IMG/VR virus record: IMGVR_UViG_3300021963_000486
Coordinates: 1 to 29,432 of that record
Direction: 5' to 3' (one strand)
Length of the DNA stretch: 29,432 bases
From: a virus
In this document: one piece after another, positions 23,109-29,247 of the stretch
How positions within the stretch are numbered: position 1 is the first letter of the stretch
Layout of the letters: each line of letters opens with the position of its first letter
Translations under genes and position numbers: made by a program
Notes under the pieces: generated by a model
Seen by the model: the letters and a program-made list of their open reading frames with translations, nothing else
What the model was told of the DNA's origin: nothing
Databases searched by the model: none

Positions 23109-23545
23109 TGGAAGAATTAATCCAATCAACTAAGATTGTTTTAGCGAATCATTTTGCATTCTATCTTAAGTCACAGTACTTTCATTGGAACGTTACTGGT
23201 CCGGACTTCAAACAATACCACGATTTGTTTGGTGTAGTCTATGAAGAAGTCTATGGTAGCGTTGATAAAATTGCAGAAGAAATTCGTGCGTTAGATGCAT
23301 ATGCACCAGGAAGTTTTAGTAGATTCATTCAATTGTCCGAAGTCAAAGATGAGGGTGAAGTACCACCAGCATTGGAAATGGCACAAAGATTGTTGAATGA
23401 TATTCCAGTCGTATTAAATAGTATTGAACGTGCATATGAACTTGCCGAAGAGCAACATCTGCATGGGTTGAGCAATTTATTGGCAGAACGCCAAGATGCA
23501 TTTTTAAAACATGCATGGATGCTCAAGTCAACGACAAGAACTTGA
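23108..23545 (+). CDS. dps: Dps-family ferritin-like DNA-protection protein
   Basis: 145 residues. The ferroxidase ligands are all present with canonical spacing: H26 in FHWNVTG, H38 in YHDLF, D53 and E57 in VDKIAEEI. A C-terminal ERQDAFLKHAWMLKST block is typical. Family members form 12-subunit shells that oxidise and store iron and may coat DNA; no long basic N-terminal tail is present, so DNA binding is uncertain. In a phage it may limit oxidative damage or store iron during infection. It is coupled to regA by TAATG. Its TGA stop lies within the -35 box of the following promoter. Confidence 0.93.
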   Translation: MEELIQSTKIVLANHFAFYLKSQYFHWNVTGPDFKQYHDLFGVVYEEVYGSVDKIAEEIRALDAYAPGSFSRFIQLSEVKDEGEVPPALEMAQRLLNDIPVVLNSIERAYELAEEQHLHGLSNLLAERQDAFLKHAWMLKSTTRT

Positions 23546-23570
23546 CAAACGTTAATAGGTATGAGATAAT
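23542..23570 (+). promoter_or_regulatory. Strong sigma70-type promoter for the exported protein gene
   Basis: TTGACA at 23542-23547 overlaps the dps stop codon. A 17-base spacer leads to GATAAT at 23565-23570, with a TGA one position upstream giving an extended -10. Predicted start near 23577, about 22 bases before the ATG. Confidence 0.8.
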
Positions 23571-23598
23571 ATCATCTCAAAACAAATTAGGAGATTCT

Positions 23599-23850
23599 AT
23601 GAAATCCGTTAAAGCATTGACAGCAGTAGTATTGACTACTCTCTCCCTAGTTGCCGTTGCGGCAGACAAACCAGCAGAAAAGAAACCTGCCGACAAACCT
23701 GCAACAACAGCACCAGCACCTGCACCTTCAGCAGACTCTAAGGATAAACCACGTCCCAAAGTGATTACTCCAAAAGAGAAAGCCGAAAGAGCAGAGGCTA
23801 AAAAAGCAGAAGCTAATAAAGCTGAAGCTAAACCAGAAGCTAAGAAATAA
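23599..23850 (+). CDS. Small exported Ala/Pro/Lys-rich protein
   Basis: 83 residues. The N terminus MKSVKALTAVVLTTLSLVAVAAD is a typical Sec signal peptide with probable cleavage after an A-x-A site (VAVAA/D). The mature part is low complexity: Pro/Ala/Lys, then AEAKKAEANKAEAKPEAKK. TTAGGAG sits before the ATG. It has its own strong promoter and a terminator overlapping its stop, so it is an independent, probably well-expressed unit. The mature chain resembles cell-envelope spacer domains such as those of TolA-like proteins. An infection-time periplasmic role is an inference; no family is recognised. Confidence 0.75.
   Translation: MKSVKALTAVVLTTLSLVAVAADKPAEKKPADKPATTAPAPAPSADSKDKPRPKVITPKEKAERAEAKKAEANKAEAKPEAKK
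23791..23847 (+). repeat. Imperfect short tandem repeats coding for Ala-Glu-Ala-Lys units
   Basis: Four degenerate units of the type GC(A/T)GA(A/G)GCTAA(A/T) lie at the 3' end of the exported protein gene and encode the AEAK-like repeats. They stay in frame and are of the slippage-prone kind, so length variation between relatives would be expected. Confidence 0.6.
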
Positions 23851-23867
23851 TTCTTAGTAATTTTTTT
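23840..23867 (+). terminator. Terminator overlapping the stop codon of the exported protein gene
   Basis: CTAAGAA (23840-23846) and TTCTTAG (23851-23857) form a perfect seven-pair stem with an ATAA loop that contains the stop codon, followed by TAA and a run of seven Ts. The stem is AT-rich, so efficiency is uncertain. Confidence 0.65.
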
Positions 23868-23892
23868 ATCATTATTTGATGAGGTATTTAAA

Positions 23893-24120
23893 ATGGCATT
23901 TGTAAATTCTAGCAAAACACAGACAGAACTCTTGGTATCATACTTGCGTGGTACTGGTCGTGGAATCTCCGCACCACAAGCACGGTCTTTGTTTGGCATC
24001 AAAAACCTTCGTGCCCGTATCAGCGACTTGCGTCAAGCAGGTTTCAAGATCCGTAAGGACATGAACACAGAAGGTAACACAACATATTTTGTTTCACGCA
24101 GAATGGTTGGACAGGCTTAA
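23893..24120 (+). CDS. Small helix-turn-helix protein
   Basis: 75 residues. TQTELLVSYLRGTGRGISAPQARSLFGIKNLRARISDLRQAGFKI reads as a winged helix-turn-helix of the small phage/prophage type, with a LxxRISDLRxAGxxI recognition helix and wing. It probably binds DNA as a regulator. GATGAGG precedes the start. It is followed immediately by a late promoter octamer and the structured non-coding region, and no terminator separates it from that region. Confidence 0.75.
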   Translation: MAFVNSSKTQTELLVSYLRGTGRGISAPQARSLFGIKNLRARISDLRQAGFKIRKDMNTEGNTTYFVSRRMVGQA

Positions 24121-24124
24121 GCCT

Positions 24125-24132
24125 TATAAATA
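24125..24132 (+). promoter_or_regulatory. T4-type late promoter octamer before the structured non-coding region
   Basis: Exact TATAAATA four bases after the HTH gene stop. By T4 spacing, transcription would start near 24138. It drives the non-coding element and, if transcription continues, the phasin-like and Hsp20 genes. Confidence 0.72.
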
Positions 24133-24262
24133 AACGTATCTCAGGGATGGGAACGTAAACGGCTCTTCTACCTTAGGAGCGTCTAAAGCTGGTACAACGA
24201 TATGGTACCCCTGTAGCCAGTAAGCAGGACTAATGATACGCCTTCGGGGTATCGAATTTTTT
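24133..24262 (+). ncRNA. Candidate structured RNA or riboswitch-like leader
   Basis: No start codon with a plausible frame fills this stretch, yet it is GC-richer than its surroundings and dense in complementary segments. GCTC/GAGC (24162-24165, 24177-24180) and GGTAC/GTACC (24191-24195, 24205-24209) can form hairpins, as can CCTG/CAGG (24210-24213, 24225-24228). CGTATC at the 5' end (24135-24140) is complementary to GATACG at 24235-24240, whose first five bases also form the left arm of the terminal UUCG hairpin, so the two structures exclude each other. This is the layout of a transcription attenuator or riboswitch. It could also be a roughly 125-base small RNA running from the late promoter to the terminator. 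No known RNA family is recognised. Confidence 0.45.
24235..24262 (+). terminator. UUCG-capped intrinsic terminator
   Basis: GATAC-G-CC (24235-24242) pairs with GG-GTATC (24247-24253) around a TTCG tetraloop, with one bulged G, followed by GAA and six Ts. The stable CUUCGG loop supports a real hairpin. It lies 24 bases upstream of the phasin-like gene start, so it can attenuate that gene. Confidence 0.72.
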
Positions 24263-24286
24263 AAAACTCGCTTAATAGGAGAAACT

Positions 24287-24514
24287 ATGTTACACAACAT
24301 CAATACAGCCATCGATTCATTTCAAGGCGCAAAAAAGCAATTCGTCAAAACATTCGTTAAGAATGAAGAACTTGCGAAACCCCTCAATACTTTTGTAGAT
24401 GCACAAACAGCTTACGCAAAAGCAGTAGCAGAAGAAGTCAATAAGTTTTTTACAACTCTTGGCATGTCTGCATACACTTTTGATGCTAAGAAAGCATTTT
24501 CGCCAACTAAGTAA
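24287..24514 (+). CDS. Phasin-like small helical protein
   Basis: 75 residues, almost entirely helical. The stretch KTFVKNEELAKPLNTFVDAQTAYAKAVAEEVNKFFTTL resembles phasins, the amphipathic proteins that coat polyhydroxyalkanoate granules, in the LxxFVxAQxAxxKxVxEExxKF pattern. AGGAGA precedes the ATG. It lies downstream of the structured RNA and just before hsp20. Alternatives are a small structural or scaffold-like protein; the family call is a resemblance only. Confidence 0.5.
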   Translation: MLHNINTAIDSFQGAKKQFVKTFVKNEELAKPLNTFVDAQTAYAKAVAEEVNKFFTTLGMSAYTFDAKKAFSPTK

Positions 24515-24527
24515 GAGGAGATATAAA

Positions 24528-25031
24528 ATGGGACACACACCAATTCCCGCTATCTTTGGCGGTCCAGGTTTCAAAGACTTTGATAAATTCTTTGTTGGTT
24601 TCGATGAACAATTCAATCGACTAGCAAAAATACATGATGATGTAACTAAGAATATTCCTAACTACCCACCTTACAACATTCGCAAGACTAGTGACAACAC
24701 TTATGTCATTGAAATTGCTGTTGCTGGTTTTGGTAAACAAGAAATCGATATCACACTAGAAGATAATAAACTTATTGTTTCTGGTAATACAAAAGATGAT
24801 AACGATAATTTCTTGTTCAAGGGTATTGCTAATCGTGCATTCACTCGCACATTTGCACTTGATGACCAAATCGAAATTCAAGATGCCGCTTTGATTAATG
24901 GCATGTTGAAGATTGCTTTGGAACGAATCATTCCAGAACACAAGAAGCCAAAGAAGATTGAAGTTAAGGATGCAGAATCTAAAACTAAGAAATCGTCTAA
25001 GCAATTCTTGACAGAGGACGATGTAGTATGA
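24528..25031 (+). CDS. Small heat shock protein (Hsp20/alpha-crystallin family)
   Basis: 167 residues. The alpha-crystallin domain runs from about 45 to 143: YPPYNIRKTSDNTYVIEIAVAGFGKQEIDITLEDNKLIVSG, then FTRTFALDD and the ALINGMLKIAL motif corresponding to A-x-x-x-x-G-x-L-x-I. A charged C-terminal tail (KKIEVKDAESKTKKSSKQF) follows. It is an ATP-independent holdase; Hsp20 genes are a known feature of T4-like cyanophages. AGAGGAG precedes the start. The stop overlaps the next small ORF (ATGA). Confidence 0.93.
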   Translation: MGHTPIPAIFGGPGFKDFDKFFVGFDEQFNRLAKIHDDVTKNIPNYPPYNIRKTSDNTYVIEIAVAGFGKQEIDITLEDNKLIVSGNTKDDNDNFLFKGIANRAFTRTFALDDQIEIQDAALINGMLKIALERIIPEHKKPKKIEVKDAESKTKKSSKQFLTEDDVV

Positions 25032-25111
25032 AAATGATTAGAGCAATTTTTGCTTCTATTCTTGAATCCATTCAAGAAATAAAAAAGCATAAAGCGGAAC
25101 GTTTTAAATAA
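25028..25111 (+). CDS. 27-residue ORF coupled to hsp20
   Basis: MKMIRAIFASILESIQEIKK then HKAERFK: an amphipathic, basic helix. The ATG overlaps the hsp20 stop (ATGA) and the ORF ends three bases before a strong terminator stem, so it fills the gap exactly. Size and coupling suggest translation; function is unknown. Short basic helices of this kind occur at ends of phage operons. Confidence 0.5.
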   Translation: MKMIRAIFASILESIQEIKKHKAERFK

Positions 25112-25114
25112 ACC

Positions 25115-25138
25115 AAGGGGGCGCAATGCCCCCTTTTT
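25115..25138 (+). terminator. Strong GC-rich terminator after hsp20
   Basis: AAGGGGGC (25115-25122) and GCCCCCTT (25128-25135) form a perfect eight-pair stem with a GCAAT loop, followed by further Ts. It closes the phasin-like/hsp20 unit before the polymerase region. Confidence 0.92.
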
Positions 25139-25153
25139 AATTGTGGAGATATT

Positions 25154-25459
25154 ATGAACGGTGAACTTAAAATTTTAAAATTGTCAACTGGCGAAGAAAT
25201 TGTTGGCAATGTTCTAGAACGTCTTGGGCTTGCATATCGAATTGAAAACCCATGCGTTCTCGCTATCGGTATGAACTCTCAAGGTAAAGCATCTTTGCAA
25301 ATGCAACCAATGCTTATTTTCTCTGAACAAAAAGTGGTAGAGATTAATCGTGCCAACATAATTTATGAAGTTACAGTTGCGCCTGAGATTGAAAACAAGT
25401 ATAATGAGATATACGGTTCAGGAATTGTCCTGCCAAAGAAACAAGGCATTATTACTTAA
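25154..25459 (+). CDS. Small Sm/SH3-like beta-barrel protein, copy 2
   Basis: 101 residues. LKILKLSTGEEIVGNVLERLG then a strand, then SLQMQPMLIFSE, closely echoing the protein at 4846-5265 (KILKLTNGDTVIANIVEE ... LSMMKWDPLLNF) but without its acidic tail; it ends YGSGIVLPKKQG. It lies directly before DNA polymerase and is joined to it by TAATG. Its closeness to gp43 suggests a shared translation unit. Homologous small proteins are seen near polymerase in marine T4-like phages. RNA binding through an Sm-like fold is speculation. Confidence 0.65.
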   Translation: MNGELKILKLSTGEEIVGNVLERLGLAYRIENPCVLAIGMNSQGKASLQMQPMLIFSEQKVVEINRANIIYEVTVAPEIENKYNEIYGSGIVLPKKQGIIT

Positions 25460-27951
25460 TGAAATTTTACACGCATTTTTCTAGATTCGGCAATCAAATT
25501 CTTGTTCGTGGATACAACAATGGCAAGAGATTCAGCGATAAGGTCGAGTACAATCCAGTTTTGTATTTGCAATCTAAAGATGGTGATTATCGAACGTTGG
25601 ATGGTCAATCAGTTGCGCCTGTAGCACAAGGCACAATGCGTGATGCAACAGAGTTTATGAAACGATATGAAGACGTTGACAACTTTAAAGTCTATGGTTC
25701 AACAAACTTTCCATACGTATACATCAATGAAGCGTATCCTGGTAAAGTAGATTATGATCCATCACAAATTAAAATTGCAAACATCGATATTGAGGTTGGC
25801 TCTGAGAATGGCTTTCCAGAACCAGCATCTGCAAGCGAACCAATTACTGCTATCACGTTTAAGATAGACGGACACTTCTATGTGTTTGGTTGTGGTGAAT
25901 TCAATAACCATCGTAATGACGTAACATACATGCAATGTCGTGATGAAAACAATCTTATCATGCGCTTTCTTGAAATGTGGGAACAAACGTCACCAGACAT
26001 TGTGACTGGTTGGAATATTCAGTTCTTTGATATTCCATATCTGAATAATCGTATCACAAGACTCATGGGTGAAAATACTGCAAAGCGTTTATCTCCATTT
26101 CGTAGAATTGGTGAACGCACAACTACGATTCACAACAAACAACAAGTAGCATTCGATTTGGTTGGCATTGCTATTCTCGATTACATTGAATTGTACAAGA
26201 AGTTTACTTACTCGCAACAAGAAAGTTTTAAACTAGATCACATTGCGTTTCTCGAACTCGGTGAAAAGAAACTAGATTACTCTGAAGTTGAAAGTCTGCA
26301 TCAGTTATACAAAACAAACTTTCAAAAGTTTATTGAGTATAACATCCATGACGTTGAACTTGTGGATCGTATTGACGCTAAGATGCAATTGATTGATATG
26401 GCGCTGGCGCTGGCATACGATGCTAAAGTTAATTACACCGATGTGTTCACGCAAGTACGCATGTGGGATACTTTGATTCATAACGAATTGATTGAGCAAA
26501 AGATTGTTGTGCCTCAGAATGTTCGCACACCAAAAGACGAACAGTATGCTGGCGCTTATGTGAAAGACCCAATCGTTGGTATGCATGAATGGGTTGTGTC
26601 GTTTGACTTGAACTCATTGTATCCACACTTGATTATGCAGTACAATGTTTCACCTGAAACAATCGTTGAAGGTCGCCACACAAGTATCTCTATTGATAAT
26701 TTGCTGAACAACGAATATCAAGCACAAGGCGAATATTGCATGGCAGCCAATGGACATTACTTCAAGCGTGACAAGCAAGGTTTCTTGCCTGCTATGATGC
26801 AACGCATGTATGATGATCGGTCATTGTACAAAAAGAAAATGATTGAGGCTCAAAAGGCTTACGAAAAAGAAACAGACAAAGAACGTAAACGTGAAATAAC
26901 AAATCAGATTTCAAAGTACAAGAACTTGCAACTTGCAAAGAAAGTACAATTGAATTCAGCTTATGGCGCACTTGGTAATCAATATTTTAGGTTCTTTGAC
27001 ATTCGACAAGCAGAGGCAATTACTCTGTCTGGTCAATTGTCCATTCGATGGATTGAAATGAAGTTGAATGGTTACCTAAACAAACTATTGAAAACTGAAG
27101 GTATTGATTATGTTATCGCATCTGATACGGACTCTGTATACGTCAATCTTGGTCCGCTGGTTACTATGGTATACGGATCGAAGGGTGAAACGAAAGTTGA
27201 AACGATTGTTGATTTCGTCAACAAGGCGTGTATCGAAAAATTCGAACCATTCATCGACAAGTCTTACCAAGAACTAGCAGACTACATGAATGCATTTGAC
27301 CAGAAAATGCAGATGAAGCGTGAAGTGATTGCGAATAAAGGCATCTGGACTGCGAAGAAGCGTTACATTCTAAACGTGTATGACTCTGAAGGCGTTCGAT
27401 TTGCAGAACCAAAGTTGAAGATGATGGGCATTGAAGCTGTCAAGTCTTCCACACCAATGTCGTGCAGAGAAAAGATTAAAGAGTCGTTGAAGATTGTGAT
27501 GAATGGCAATCAACAAGAGTTTCAGGACTTTGTTGAAAACTTCAAACAAGAATTTAAAACGTTGCCATTCGAAGACATTGCATTTCCTAGAGGCGTGAGC
27601 GAGTTGTCTAAATATAAAAGTAGTTCGGAACTTTATATCAAAGGCACACCAATTCACGTGCGTGGTGCAATTCTATTCAACTCATTGCTTGAGAAGCATA
27701 AGCTGACGAGAAAGTATCAATTGATTCAAGACGGAGATAAAACTAAATTCTGTTACATGAAAGTTCCAAATCCTGTTCAAGAAAATGTGTTTTCTATTTT
27801 GAGTGTTCTCCCAAAAGAATTCAATCTGAATAAATTTATCGATTATGATTTACAGTTTGAGAAGGCATATCTTGAGCCGTTAAAAACAATTGTAAACACA
27901 ATTGGCTGGACGCCAGAACGTGTTTCATCACTGGAGAGTTTTTTCGCATGA
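25459..27951 (+). CDS. 43: DNA polymerase gp43 (family B)
   Basis: 830 residues, compact compared with T4 gp43 (898). Exonuclease motifs: ExoI NIDIEV (D110, E112), ExoII GWNIQFFDIPYL, ExoIII YNIHDVELVD. Polymerase motifs: A FDLNSLYPHL (D about 383), B KKVQLNSAYGALGNQYF, C ASDTDSVY (D556, D558). The extreme C terminus, SLESFFA, resembles the clamp-binding peptide of T4 polymerase. All catalytic aspartates are present, so proofreading and synthesis should be intact. It overlaps the Sm-like gene by TAATG and the next gene by ATGA. No intron or inserted gene interrupts it. Confidence 0.98.
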   Translation: MKFYTHFSRFGNQILVRGYNNGKRFSDKVEYNPVLYLQSKDGDYRTLDGQSVAPVAQGTMRDATEFMKRYEDVDNFKVYGSTNFPYVYINEAYPGKVDYDPSQIKIANIDIEVGSENGFPEPASASEPITAITFKIDGHFYVFGCGEFNNHRNDVTYMQCRDENNLIMRFLEMWEQTSPDIVTGWNIQFFDIPYLNNRITRLMGENTAKRLSPFRRIGERTTTIHNKQQVAFDLVGIAILDYIELYKKFTYSQQESFKLDHIAFLELGEKKLDYSEVESLHQLYKTNFQKFIEYNIHDVELVDRIDAKMQLIDMALALAYDAKVNYTDVFTQVRMWDTLIHNELIEQKIVVPQNVRTPKDEQYAGAYVKDPIVGMHEWVVSFDLNSLYPHLIMQYNVSPETIVEGRHTSISIDNLLNNEYQAQGEYCMAANGHYFKRDKQGFLPAMMQRMYDDRSLYKKKMIEAQKAYEKETDKERKREITNQISKYKNLQLAKKVQLNSAYGALGNQYFRFFDIRQAEAITLSGQLSIRWIEMKLNGYLNKLLKTEGIDYVIASDTDSVYVNLGPLVTMVYGSKGETKVETIVDFVNKACIEKFEPFIDKSYQELADYMNAFDQKMQMKREVIANKGIWTAKKRYILNVYDSEGVRFAEPKLKMMGIEAVKSSTPMSCREKIKESLKIVMNGNQQEFQDFVENFKQEFKTLPFEDIAFPRGVSELSKYKSSSELYIKGTPIHVRGAILFNSLLEKHKLTRKYQLIQDGDKTKFCYMKVPNPVQENVFSILSVLPKEFNLNKFIDYDLQFEKAYLEPLKTIVNTIGWTPERVSSLESFFA

Positions 27952-28352
27952 GACAGATACCATCAGAATACTTAGCATTCAGACAGCAAGATGATTTCGG
28001 ATTTAGTGCAATAGATGAAGCGGATGTAAATCGAACTGTCAATCCAAACACACTAGAAGAGACTGTGGTTGTTAGAGAAACAATTGCACAATCTTCTGAA
28101 GCATTACAAAGAGTCGAAGATAAACTTGATGAAATGTTGTCTCTCTACAATCAAGGCAAACTAGGACTTGATGCAGAACGAGATAAAATGGAAAGTGAAG
28201 TCAAAACAAATCTAAAAGAACTAGAGCAATTAATAGTTCCATTGCTTGTGAATTTAATGAAGAATCCAGAAAAAGAATATATCTACTGGCCTAATCGTAA
28301 AGAAAAAATACAAGAGCAAATTGACAAGGTGCTTTCTTTGACTAGAGGATAA
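27948..28352 (+). CDS. Conserved small protein downstream of gp43
   Basis: 134 residues, coupled to gp43 by ATGA. The middle is coiled-coil like (SSEALQRVEDKLDEMLSLYN, then ERDKMESEVKTNLKELEQL). The end holds a distinctive KNPEKEYIYWPNRKEKIQEQ segment, with a QIDKVL helix and an LTRG terminus. Proteins with this YIYWPNR ending occur in other marine T4-like phages as hypotheticals. It may be a structural chaperone or an adaptor of the replication complex, but nothing proves this. Confidence 0.75.
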   Translation: MRQIPSEYLAFRQQDDFGFSAIDEADVNRTVNPNTLEETVVVRETIAQSSEALQRVEDKLDEMLSLYNQGKLGLDAERDKMESEVKTNLKELEQLIVPLLVNLMKNPEKEYIYWPNRKEKIQEQIDKVLSLTRG

Positions 28353-28353
28353 A

Positions 28354-29199
28354 ATGTTTTTTGCTTTGATTACTTTGTTATGTGCATTATCACTATCAGC
28401 TATTGCCGCATACTATTCAGTCATAGGACTGATGGCTATCTTTGCGGCAAGCCCAATACCAATTGCAATCATGGGTGGTGCGCTTGAGTTTTCTAAACTC
28501 ATTGCCGCATCATGGGCATATAAGAATTGGACATTAGCGCCAAGACTTTTAAAATACTATTTTGTTGTTGCAGTCGTCATATTGATGTTCATCACATCAT
28601 TAGGTATTTTTGGTTATCTATCGAAAGCGCATAGTGACCAAAGTCTTATTGGTGGAGATGTATCTGCACAGCTTGCGTTAATTGAAGAGAAGATTAAAGT
28701 TGAAAAGGATAATATTGATGTTAATCGTAAAACACTTAAACAAATGGATGAAGCTGTTGACCAAATCATGGTACGCTCAACAGACGAAAAGGGTGCCAGC
28801 AAGGCTGCCGCATTACGTAAAACCCAACAGGCAGAACGTAATCGCATACTTCAAGAAATCGAATCGCACAATAAACTTATCTCAACTCTTAATCAAGAAA
28901 GAGTACCTATCGCAACGCAGATTAGAAAAGTTGAAGCTGAGGTAGGTCCAATCAAATACATCGCATCATTGATGTATGATGAAGTTGATTCGAATGTGCT
29001 AGATAAGTCTGTGCGTTTCGTTATCATTCTTTTAGTATTGGTGTTTGACCCAATGGCAGTATTGCTTGTGATTGCCGCAAACTTTTCCATGAAACAACTC
29101 ACTAAAGATAAAGAAGAAGAGATGATGTTTGGTGCAACCACATTAGGTCCCATACCAATGAATAAAGACGAACTTGGTAGGGTCACAACAGTTGATTGA
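28354..29199 (+). CDS. Membrane protein with central coiled coil
   Basis: 281 residues. Three hydrophobic segments lie near the N terminus (about 1-20, 22-45 and 68-90) and one near the C terminus (about 220-245). Between them is a charged coiled-coil domain of about 100 residues (about 103-195, EEKIKVEKDNIDVNRKTLKQ region). The C-terminal tail is soluble. This suggests an inner-membrane protein anchored at both ends with a helical hairpin on one side. The role is unknown: membrane attachment of replication, superinfection exclusion or lysis control are candidates. AGAGGAT precedes the ATG, and its TGA stop lies in the -35 box of the uvsX promoter. Confidence 0.75.
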   Translation: MFFALITLLCALSLSAIAAYYSVIGLMAIFAASPIPIAIMGGALEFSKLIAASWAYKNWTLAPRLLKYYFVVAVVILMFITSLGIFGYLSKAHSDQSLIGGDVSAQLALIEEKIKVEKDNIDVNRKTLKQMDEAVDQIMVRSTDEKGASKAAALRKTQQAERNRILQEIESHNKLISTLNQERVPIATQIRKVEAEVGPIKYIASLMYDEVDSNVLDKSVRFVIILLVLVFDPMAVLLVIAANFSMKQLTKDKEEEMMFGATTLGPIPMNKDELGRVTTVD

Positions 29200-29224
29200 C
29201 ACAGATAATTATATGTGTTAAAAT
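29196..29224 (+). promoter_or_regulatory. Sigma70-type promoter for uvsX
   Basis: TTGACA at 29196-29201 contains the stop of the membrane protein gene. A 17-base spacer and TAAAAT at 29219-29224 follow, with TGT upstream giving an extended -10. The leader before uvsX would be about 17 bases and includes TGAGGAG. Confidence 0.78.
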
Positions 29225-29247
29225 GTAATTTAACTTGAGGAGATATT

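Noticed and set aside
23577-24002. 141-residue minus-strand frame
   Set aside because: It is the complement of the Lys/Ala/Pro-rich gene and its terminator; its Ala/Ser-rich sequence is explained by that composition, and no SD or promoter serves it.
24133-24262. tRNA gene in the structured intergenic region
   Set aside because: No T-arm TTCRANNC, no acceptor stem or anticodon arm of proper spacing can be built.
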